A stretch of DNA of 10,246 nucleotides. Source: an uncultured Oscillospiraceae bacterium. Lineage in GTDB: Bacteria > Bacillota > Clostridia > Oscillospirales > Oscillospiraceae. Shown here one piece after another: positions 5,294 through 10,246 of the stretch. The notes below the pieces were generated by a model. The model did no database searches. It was given only the letters and a program-made list of their open reading frames with translations, and was not told the origin of the DNA. Where the stretch lies: contig CAJOFI010000021.1 in the NCBI GenBank assembly GCA_905233595.1, positions 1 to 10,246 on the forward strand, in the 5' to 3' direction. The translations under genes and the position numbers were made by a program. Positions within the stretch are counted from its first letter, which is position 1, and each line of letters opens with the position of its first letter.

Positions 5294-5974
5294 ATGAAGC
5301 TGCTTTATGCCGAGGATGAGGCGGCCATGTCCGAGGCCGTGACGGACATCCTCAACTATCACAAATACAGCGTGGACACAGTGGACAACGGGCGCGACGC
5401 GCTCGACTACGCGCGAAATGAGCGCTACGACGGCATCATCCTGGACGTGATGATGCCCCGGCTGAGCGGCCTCGAGGTGCTGCGCCAGCTCCGCGCGGAG
5501 GGGAACAACACGCCCGTGCTGCTGCTGACCGCGAAGGCCGAGGTGGAAGACCGCATCGAGGGGCTCGACCTCGGCGCGGACGACTATCTGCCCAAGCCCT
5601 TCGCCATGGGCGAGCTGCTGGCGCGGGTGCGGGCGATGCTGCGCCGCCGGGAGGAGTTCACGCCAAACGTCCTCAAAGTGGGGGACATCTCGCTCAATCA
5701 GCAGAGCGCGGAAGTCACTTGTGGGGAAAAGAGCGCGATTTTGCCCAAAACTGAGTATAAGCTGCTGGAGCTGCTGATGCTCAACCGGGGCATCTGCCTC
5801 TCCACGGAGGATATACTCGTGAAGGTCTGGGGCTACGAGACCGAGAGCGATCTCGGCATCGTGTGGGTGACGCTCTCGGCGCTGCGCAAGCGCCTTGCCG
5901 CCCTCGGCTCCACGGTGCAGATCAAGGCGCGGCGCGGCGTGGGCTATCTGCTGACGGAGGGGGACGGCGCATGA
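5294..5974 (+). CDS. OmpR/PhoB-family response regulator
   Basis: This is a 226-aa cytosolic DNA-binding response regulator. The receiver domain (1-115) has the acidic pair in YAEDEA (E7/D8), the phosphorylation site D51 in ILDVMMP, T79 in LLLTA and K101 in YLPKPF. The C-terminal winged helix (about 126-222) contains LPKTEYKLLELLMLN, the recognition region VWVTLSALRKRL, and the closing RRGVGYLL wing. Everything needed for phosphotransfer is present. GAGGAG lies 8 nt before the ATG. The stop overlaps the histidine kinase start (ATGA), so the two are translated together and form a cognate pair. Neighbouring genes do not reveal the regulon: the upstream DUF1858 gene is separated by a terminator. 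Confidence 0.95.
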   Translation: MKLLYAEDEAAMSEAVTDILNYHKYSVDTVDNGRDALDYARNERYDGIILDVMMPRLSGLEVLRQLRAEGNNTPVLLLTAKAEVEDRIEGLDLGADDYLPKPFAMGELLARVRAMLRRREEFTPNVLKVGDISLNQQSAEVTCGEKSAILPKTEYKLLELLMLNRGICLSTEDILVKVWGYETESDLGIVWVTLSALRKRLAALGSTVQIKARRGVGYLLTEGDGA

Positions 5975-7197
5975 TCCGGACCCTGCAAAGAAAATTCACC
6001 GTCACGGCGATGATCGCCGTCACGGTGCTGCTGGCGCTGCTGCTGGGGGCGATCAACGCGGTCAACGCCGTTTCCCAGCTCACGGAGAGCGAGCGCCTGC
6101 TGGAGATGATCGCGTCCTCGGAGGATTTCGGCCCCGCCCTGCTCTTTGACGAGGAGCCGGTGGGGCGGCGCGGCTTCTTGCAGGAGCCGCTGACCGAGGA
6201 CCGGCGCATGTCGGCGCTGAGCTTCGCCGTGCGCTATGACAGCGAGGGCGCGGTGAAGAGCACCGACCTGCGGCACATCGCCTCCGTGGGCGAGGAGGAG
6301 GCCGTCGCCCTCGCCTCGCAGGCGCTGGAGACCGGGCAGAAGAGCGGACGGCTGCTCAGCTACCGCTACCGCGTGGTCGAGCCCGCGCCTGACTGCCGCA
6401 CGGTGGTCTTTCTCGACGTGAGCCAGCAGCAGCACAACGTCCTGCGCGTGGCGTCGCTCTCGGCGCTCGCGGGCGGTCTGGCCTGGTGCGCGATGCTGGC
6501 GCTGGTGATGGCGCTCTCGCGCCGCGCGATCCGCCCCATCGCGCAGAACATGGAGCGGCAGCGCCAGTTCGTCACCGACGCGGGGCATGAGCTCAAGACG
6601 CCGCTGGCCATCATCCAGGCGAATCTGGACGCGATGGAGCTCATCGGCGGGGAGAGCAAGTACAGCCGCAATATCCGCAGCCAGACCCAGCGCCTCGCAA
6701 GCCTCATGCAGAACCTGCTGACCCTCGCCCGCATCGACGAGAACAGCACGGCGCTCGATTGCACGGCGGTCGATCTCTCCGCCCTCGCCGCAGAGCAGCT
6801 CGACATGTTCCGCGCCCCGGCGGAGCTGAAAAAGCTGCGCTTCCACGCGGACGTTGCCCCCGGCGTCACCGTACAGGCCAACCGCACGCAGCTTGCCCAG
6901 CTCGTCTCGACGCTGCTGGATAACGCGGTGAAATACTGCCCCGAGGGCGGGGAGCTTGCCCTCACGCTCAAAGGCGGCGACAAGGCGACGCTGAGCCTGC
7001 GCAACACGGTCTCAGCCCCGGTGGACACCGCGCGCATCTTCGACCGCTTCTACCGTTCCGACGCCTCGCGCAACCAGAAGTCCGGCGGCTTCGGCATCGG
7101 CCTCTCCGCCGCCGAGGCCATCGTCCGCCTGCACAAAGGCAGCATCACCGCCCAGATGGACGGCACAGACGCGATCGTGTTTACCGTGAAGCTGTAG
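5971..7197 (+). CDS. membrane sensor histidine kinase, cognate to the upstream regulator
   Basis: This 408-aa protein has two predicted membrane helices, at about 11-33 and 158-182. They enclose an extracytoplasmic region of about 125 residues with no sensor domain I recognise. The kinase core follows: H-box with H206 in TDAGHELKTPLA, X-region to about 255, N-box with N318 in TLLDNAVKYCP, F-box IFDRFYRSD at 356-364, and G-box SGGFGIGLS at 371-379. The usual DxGxG motif between N- and F-boxes is replaced by RNTVSAPVD. This variation is seen in other Firmicute kinases and does not by itself imply inactivity. The ATG at 5971 overlaps the regulator's stop. Upstream in-frame starts would lie inside the regulator gene and add no domain. 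The signal sensed is unknown. Confidence 0.94.
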   Translation: MIRTLQRKFTVTAMIAVTVLLALLLGAINAVNAVSQLTESERLLEMIASSEDFGPALLFDEEPVGRRGFLQEPLTEDRRMSALSFAVRYDSEGAVKSTDLRHIASVGEEEAVALASQALETGQKSGRLLSYRYRVVEPAPDCRTVVFLDVSQQQHNVLRVASLSALAGGLAWCAMLALVMALSRRAIRPIAQNMERQRQFVTDAGHELKTPLAIIQANLDAMELIGGESKYSRNIRSQTQRLASLMQNLLTLARIDENSTALDCTAVDLSALAAEQLDMFRAPAELKKLRFHADVAPGVTVQANRTQLAQLVSTLLDNAVKYCPEGGELALTLKGGDKATLSLRNTVSAPVDTARIFDRFYRSDASRNQKSGGFGIGLSAAEAIVRLHKGSITAQMDGTDAIVFTVKL

Positions 7198-7201
7198 CCT
7201 T

Positions 7202-7303
7202 GGCTCCCCCTCCGGGGGAGCTGTCGCCGCCGCTTGCGGCGGTGACTGAAGGGGGCGTTCTCCCCCCTATCGGCCTTCGGCCACTTCCCCCAGTGGGGGG
7301 AAG
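7202..7303. repeat. multi-hairpin intergenic repeat element after the kinase gene
   Basis: Five successive stems pack about 100 nt. They are GCTCCCCC-TCC-GGGGGAGC (7203-7221), a 10-bp GTCGCCGCCG stem with a G-T pair (7223-7246), GGGGG/CCCCC at about 7250-7266, GGCC-TTC-GGCC (7272-7282), and CTTCCCCC/GGGGGAAG (7284-7303). The 5' and 3' parts (GGCTCCCCC..., ...GGGGGAAGC) are roughly complementary end to end. The GGCTCCCC...GGGGAGCTG head resembles intergenic repeats common in gut Clostridia, by recall only. No T-run follows any stem, so it is not a clear terminator, though it may protect the 3' end of the two-component mRNA. Confidence 0.7.
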
Positions 7304-7334
7304 CATACGGTCGTCTCCTCGCTTTATAACATAT

Positions 7335-7375
7335 AAAAATACCCGCAGGGGCGACAAATAATAGCCGCCCCTGCG
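7335..7375 (-). terminator. intrinsic terminator of the ribbon-helix-helix gene
   Basis: Read on the minus strand, CGCAGGGGCG (7366-7375) pairs perfectly with CGCCCCTGCG (7344-7353) across a 12-nt loop and is followed by GGTATTTTTATAT. It begins 3 nt past the stop codon of the 59-aa gene. Confidence 0.85.
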
Positions 7376-7377
7376 AG

Positions 7378-7557
7378 TTATTCTTCCTTCTGCTCCTCCA
7401 AATCCTTCAGAGCCGTGCGTACTGCCTCGATCACGAAGGCGGAAAAGGTGCAGTCCATCCCCACGATGGCGTTCTCCACCTGTTGGATCACATCGTCGGG
7501 AAAGCGGATGGTTTTATTTGTCGTTGTCGGATTCTTCGGAATTTTGAACTTTGCCAC
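7378..7557 (-). CDS. ribbon-helix-helix (CopG/Arc-like) protein, 59 aa
   Basis: This is a small, probably DNA-binding, dimeric protein. After a basic N-terminal arm (AKFKIPKNPTTTNK), TIRFP gives the beta-strand, DDVIQQVENAI the first helix, and TFSAFVIEAVRTALKDLEEQ the second helix; this is the ribbon-helix-helix pattern. The GTG at 7557 is preferred because AGAGGTGA lies about 4 nt upstream and the arm starts there. The frame is open further upstream, to an ATG at 7629, but that start lies inside the palindrome at 7614-7632 and adds 24 residues unlike the family. The gene is divergent from a 53-aa gene, with a palindrome between them, so autoregulation is plausible. Whether it controls anything beyond itself cannot be seen. 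Confidence 0.75.
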   Translation of the reverse strand: MAKFKIPKNPTTTNKTIRFPDDVIQQVENAIVGMDCTFSAFVIEAVRTALKDLEEQKEE

Positions 7558-7613
7558 GTACTCACCTCTGTCCTGGAATGCCTTCATTTTAGTAAGACAT
7601 TTGCAAGACTTCT

Positions 7614-7632
7614 GCATTGCGTTTTGCAATGC
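7614..7632. promoter_or_regulatory. candidate operator: GCATTGC-N5-GCAATGC palindrome
   Basis: Perfect 7-bp arms flank GTTTT, and the site overlaps the -35 box of the plus-strand promoter at 7617-7645. It lies between the divergent ribbon-helix-helix and 53-aa genes, 57 nt upstream of the GTG of the former. Ribbon-helix-helix dimers usually bind short palindromes, so the adjacent protein is a natural candidate; this is inference. A TTGCAA half-site is also present at 7601-7606. Confidence 0.5.
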
Positions 7633-7645
7633 GCTATGTTAAGAT
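7617..7645 (+). promoter_or_regulatory. putative promoter of the 53-aa gene
   Basis: TTGCGT (7617-7622), a 17-nt spacer and TAAGAT (7640-7645) with an upstream TGT form an extended -10 promoter. Transcription would start near 7652, giving a very short leader to the ATG at 7666. The -35 box is poor, but the extended -10 matches the style of the other promoters in this window. Confidence 0.5.
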
Positions 7646-7665
7646 ATGGCTGAGGTGAGGAAACT

Positions 7666-7827
7666 ATGCAGGTCTATAAGAAAATGTATCTCAGGCTTTT
7701 TAACCGTGTGACGGACGCCATTGAGCTGTTACGGAAAAACGACTCTGAAAAAGCCCTTTCCCTGCTCATCGCCGCCCAGCAGGAGACTGAGGAAATCTTC
7801 CTGGAAGAAGCCGGAGCGGAGGACTGA
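7666..7827 (+). CDS. small acidic helical protein, 53 aa, unknown function
   Basis: ATG at 7666 follows GAGGTGAGG by about 5 nt and opens a 53-codon frame ending TGA. The product begins MQVYKKMYLRLFNRVTDAIE, continues LLRKNDSEKALSLLIAAQQE and ends with an acidic tail (TEEIFLEEAGAED). It has no cysteine, signal peptide or membrane segment and should fold as two helices. From memory, similar small proteins with a YLRLFN-x-VTDAIE start and an AQQxxEE end are widespread in Firmicutes and their phages without a known role. The strong ribosome site and dedicated promoter support it being real. It is divergent from the ribbon-helix-helix gene and convergent with pyruvate phosphate dikinase. Confidence 0.72.
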   Translation: MQVYKKMYLRLFNRVTDAIELLRKNDSEKALSLLIAAQQETEEIFLEEAGAED

Positions 7828-7841
7828 CGGCGGTAAAAACC

Positions 7842-7876
7842 GAAGACTGAAGACTGAAAACTGAAGACTGAAAACT
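7842..7876. repeat. heptanucleotide tandem repeat, five GAARACT units
   Basis: Units GAAGACT, GAAGACT, GAAAACT, GAAGACT and GAAAACT are perfectly in register, starting 14 nt after the stop of the 53-aa gene. The unit is the reverse complement of the one at 5254-5281, and single copies occur at 4309-4320. There are no spacers, so it is not a CRISPR array. Confidence 0.8.
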
Positions 7877-7882
7877 GAAAAA

Positions 7883-7998
7883 TTAAGGAACTGTGCAGAA
7901 ATAAATTGTGCAAAGATGGCGTAGGATTTTTCGCCTGTAGCAAGGCGTCAAAGCGCAGGAATACTTTGTGTATTGCAAGCTTTCATTTTTCACCGGCC
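7883..7998. other. structured non-coding stretch before the shared terminator
   Basis: No gene is visible. Short complementary runs could fold locally: GGCG...CGCC (about 7919-7938), CGCC-TGTAGCAA-GGCG (about 7935-7950) and AATAC-TTTGT-GTATT (about 7962-7976). Together with GGAACTGTGCAG and AATTGTGCAAAG at the left end, this looks like a dispersed repeat or a fragment of one. A small RNA is also possible, but I see no convincing promoter. Confidence 0.35.
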
Positions 7999-8031
7999 AA
8001 AAAATGCCGCAGCTTACGCTGCGGCATTTTT
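7999..8031. terminator. bidirectional intrinsic terminator between the 53-aa gene and ppdK
   Basis: The 9-bp perfect GC-rich stem TGCCGCAGC/GCTGCGGCA (8005-8013 and 8018-8026), with a TTAC loop, is flanked by A5-6 on the left and T5 on the right, extending the stem and giving a U-tract in both directions. It ends transcription of ppdK (minus, stop at 8043) and can serve the plus-strand 53-aa gene. Confidence 0.92.
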
Positions 8032-8042
8032 GAAAAATCAGA

Positions 8043-10246
8043 TTACTCGGCGTCCTTGATGGCGGCCTGAGCGGCGGCCAGACGGGCGATGGGAACGCGG
8101 AAGGGGCTGCAGGAGACGTAGTCGAGACCGACCTTGTGGAAGAACTCCACAGAGCTGGGGTCGCCGCCGTGCTCGCCGCAGACACCAAGGTGCAGCTCGG
8201 GACGGACGGAGCGGCCGAGCTTGGCAGCCATGGCAACCAGCTTGCCAACACCGGTCTGATCGACGCGGGCGAACGGATCGCTCTCGTAGATCTTCTTGTC
8301 GTAGTAGGCGCCAAGGAACTTGCCGGCGTCGTCACGGCTGAAGCCGAAGGTCATCTGGGTCAGGTCGTTGGTGCCGAAGGAGAAGAACTCAGCTTCCTTG
8401 GCGATATCGTCCGCGGTCAGAGCGGCGCGCGGGATCTCGATCATGGTGCCGACAAGGTACTTCATGTCGGAACCGGCGGCGGCGAGAACCTCGTCCGCGG
8501 TCTTGACAACGATGTCCTTGACGTACTTGAGCTCCTTGACCTCGCCCACCAGCGGGATCATGATCTCGGGAACCATGTTCCAGTCGGGGTGACGAGCCTG
8601 ATCTCGGCGATCTCGGGATAGGTGACGGCCAGACGGCAGCCACGGTGACCCATCATGGGGTTGAACTCATGCAGGGAGGCGATGATGTTCTTGATGTCCT
8701 CAACGCTCTTGCCCTGATCCTTGGCGAGCTGCGCAATGTCAGCTTCCTCGGTGGGAACGAACTCGTGGAGAGGAGGATCGAGGTAGCGGATGGTGACGGG
8801 GCAGCCTTCCATGGCCTCGTAGATGCCCTCGAAGTCAGCCTGCTGCATCGGCTCGAGCTTCGCCAGAGCGGCGACGCGCTCCTCGACGGTGTCGGAGCAG
8901 ATCATCTCACGGAAGGGGGCGATACGGTCGGCGTTGAAGAACATATGCTCGGTACGGGTCAGGCCGATGCCCTGCGCACCCAGCTCACGCGCCTTGGCGG
9001 CGTCCTTCGGGGTGTCGGCATTGGTGCGGACCTGGAGACGGCGATACTTGTCAGCCCAGGCCATGATGCGGCCGAACTCGCCGGCGATGGTGGCGTCAAC
9101 CGTGGGGATGATGCCGTCATAGATGTTGCCGGTGGAGCCGTCGATGGAGATATAGTCGCCCTCGTGGAAGGTCTTGCCAGCCAGCTCGAACTTCTTGTTC
9201 TCCTCGTCCATCTTGATCTCGCCGCAGCCGGAGACGCAGCACTTGCCCATGCCGCGCGCCACGACGGCAGCGTGAGAGGTACGGCCGCCGCGAACGGTCA
9301 GGATGCCCTGCGCCGCCGCCATGCCCTCGATATCCTCGGGGCTGGTCTCGAGACGAACCAGAACGACCTTTTCCTTGCGGGCAGCCCAGGCCTTGGCGTC
9401 CTCAGCGGAGAAGACGACCTTGCCGCAGGCGGCGCCGGGGGAAGCGCCCAGACCCTTGCCGATGGGCGTCGCAGCCTTGAGCTTGCCGGCGTCAAACTGG
9501 GGGTGCAGCAGCGCGTCGAGCGTGCGCGGCTCGATCATCAGAACGGCCTTCTTCTCGTCGATCATGCCCTCGTCCACCAGGTCGCAGGCGATCTTCAGAG
9601 CGGCCTGCGGGGTGCGCTTGCCGTTGCGGCACTGCAGCATGTAGAGCTTGCCGTTCTCGACGGTGAACTCCATGTCCTGCATGTCGCGGTAGTGGTTCTC
9701 GAGGATGCTGCAAACTTCCACGAACTGCTTGAAGGCCTCGGGGAACTTCTGCTCCATCTCGGTGATGGGCATCGGGGTGCGGACGCCGGCGACGACGTCT
9801 TCGCCCTGGGCGTTGGTCAGGAATTCGCCGTACAGACCCTTGTTGCCGGTAGCGGGGTCGCGGGTGAAGGCGACGCCGGTGCCGGAGTTGTCATTGAGGT
9901 TGCCGAAGACCATCGGCATGACGTTGACGGCAGTGCCCCAGGAGTAGGGGATGTCGTTCTGCTGGCGGTAGTAGTTGGCGCGGGGATTGTCCCAGGAGCG
10001 GAACACGGCGCGAATGGCTTCCTTGAGCTGCACCACGGGGTCAGAGGGGAAGTCCTCGCCGATCTGCTGCTTGTACTCGGCCTTGAACTGCTCAGCCAGC
10101 TCCTTGAGGTCGGCGGCGGTCAGCTCGACGTCGAACTTGACGCCCTTGCGCTCCTTCATCTTGTCGATGAGCTGCTCAAAGTACTTCTTGCCGACTTCCA
10201 TGACGACGTCGGAGAACATCTGGATGAAGCGGCGGTAGGAGTCGTA
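8043..10246 (-). pseudogene. ppdK: pyruvate, phosphate dikinase, 5'-partial and frameshifted
   Basis: PPDK interconverts pyruvate, ATP and phosphate with PEP, AMP and pyrophosphate, and is a central glycolytic/gluconeogenic enzyme in anaerobic Clostridia. The right edge cuts the N-terminal ATP-grasp domain; the visible part starts at YDSYRRFIQMFSDVVM. Next come the rest of the nucleotide-binding domain, the swivelling phosphohistidine domain with GGRTSHAAVVARG (His codon 9272-9274), and the PEP/pyruvate barrel through [18 protein letters not shown]. At about 8588-8602 the frame breaks: a base and roughly 30 nt appear missing. The next frame resumes at [18 protein letters not shown] and runs to a TAA at 8043-8045, keeping [10 protein letters not shown] with the catalytic Cys (codon 8178-8180). 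The upstream frame would add about ten wrong residues and stop at 8558, losing the catalytic cysteine. Identity is certain; whether the break is real or an assembly error is not. Confidence 0.9.
8588..8602 (-). other. frameshift/deletion lesion within ppdK
   Basis: On the minus strand, GAG ATC GCC GAG is followed by AT-CAGGCTCGT-CACCCCGAC. If a G is restored after AT, the codons ATG CAG GCT CGT give MQAR, the expected family continuation, and CAC CCC GAC TGG gives HPDW from the other side. Between these, about 10-12 codons of the family's usual helix are absent. The lesion is therefore a one-base loss plus a short, roughly in-frame loss, close together. Confidence 0.7.

Noticed and set aside
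5863..5970. Upstream in-frame start for the histidine kinase
   Set aside because: It would lie inside the response-regulator coding region and add an Ala/Arg-rich tail that is a frame shadow; the ATGA overlap at 5971 is the usual two-component arrangement.
5944..6846. Minus-strand open frame of 300 codons opposite the histidine kinase
   Set aside because: Arg/Gln/His-rich antisense shadow of a kinase with all its motifs intact on the plus strand.
7842..7876. Short tandem repeats as a CRISPR array
   Set aside because: Seven-base units without spacers and no cas genes nearby; this is a microsatellite-like array.
7674..7943. Minus-strand open frame of 89 codons over the 53-aa gene and heptamer array
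   Set aside because: Part of its sequence is a translation of the heptamer repeat (FSVFSFQSSVFGF), it has no convincing ribosome site, and the plus-strand frame has a strong one.

Overview
The window looks like part of the chromosome of a strictly anaerobic, fairly GC-rich Firmicute of the gut Clostridia, probably Oscillospiraceae-like. The reasons are an ATP-activated 2-hydroxyacyl-CoA dehydratase system, pyruvate phosphate dikinase, a DUF1858 redox-disulfide protein, clostridial-style GGAGG ribosome sites, and the structured intergenic repeats. This assignment is inference from gene content; no rRNA or other marker gene is present.

Positions 1-4110 (minus strand) hold an apparent four-gene operon. 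Its order is a CooC-type P-loop ATPase (3248-4009), a 398-aa 2-hydroxyacyl-CoA dehydratase-family subunit that starts at TTG (2034-3230), a 596-aa unusually long second subunit (244-2034), and the first 27 codons of the BadF/HgdC-type activase (1-82). The two subunits overlap in a TAATG junction. A structured inverted repeat (112-223) sits before the activase. The chemistry should be radical, ATP-driven one-electron reduction of an acyl-CoA substrate, but the substrate cannot be read from the sequence. The unusual partner is the CooC-type ATPase, a family known for nickel insertion into CO dehydrogenase, leading a dehydratase operon.

Positions 4210-5252 hold a divergent pair: an orphan BlaI/MecI-type repressor with cysteines in its DNA-binding wing (4367-4726, minus) and a 70-aa DUF1858 protein with a CGMHCVGC motif (4999-5211, plus). 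The region between them carries two good promoters, an ATGGCAAA-N11-TTTGCCAT inverted repeat and a 12-bp palindrome. The block is bracketed by two hairpins that share the same GGATGTGA/TCACATCC stem.

Positions 5294-7197 encode an OmpR-type response regulator and its membrane histidine kinase, overlapping by ATGA. They are followed by a multi-hairpin intergenic repeat (7202-7303).

Positions 7335-7827 hold a second divergent pair: a 59-aa ribbon-helix-helix protein (minus, GTG start) and a 53-aa acidic helical protein (plus). A perfect GCATTGC-N5-GCAATGC palindrome lies over the plus-strand -35 box.

Positions 8043-10246 hold pyruvate phosphate dikinase (minus), cut by the right edge. It is interrupted by a frameshifting deletion at about 8588-8602, which separates the phospho-histidine domain from the catalytic-cysteine end. 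Heptanucleotide repeats of the GAAAACT family occur in several of the intergenic gaps.
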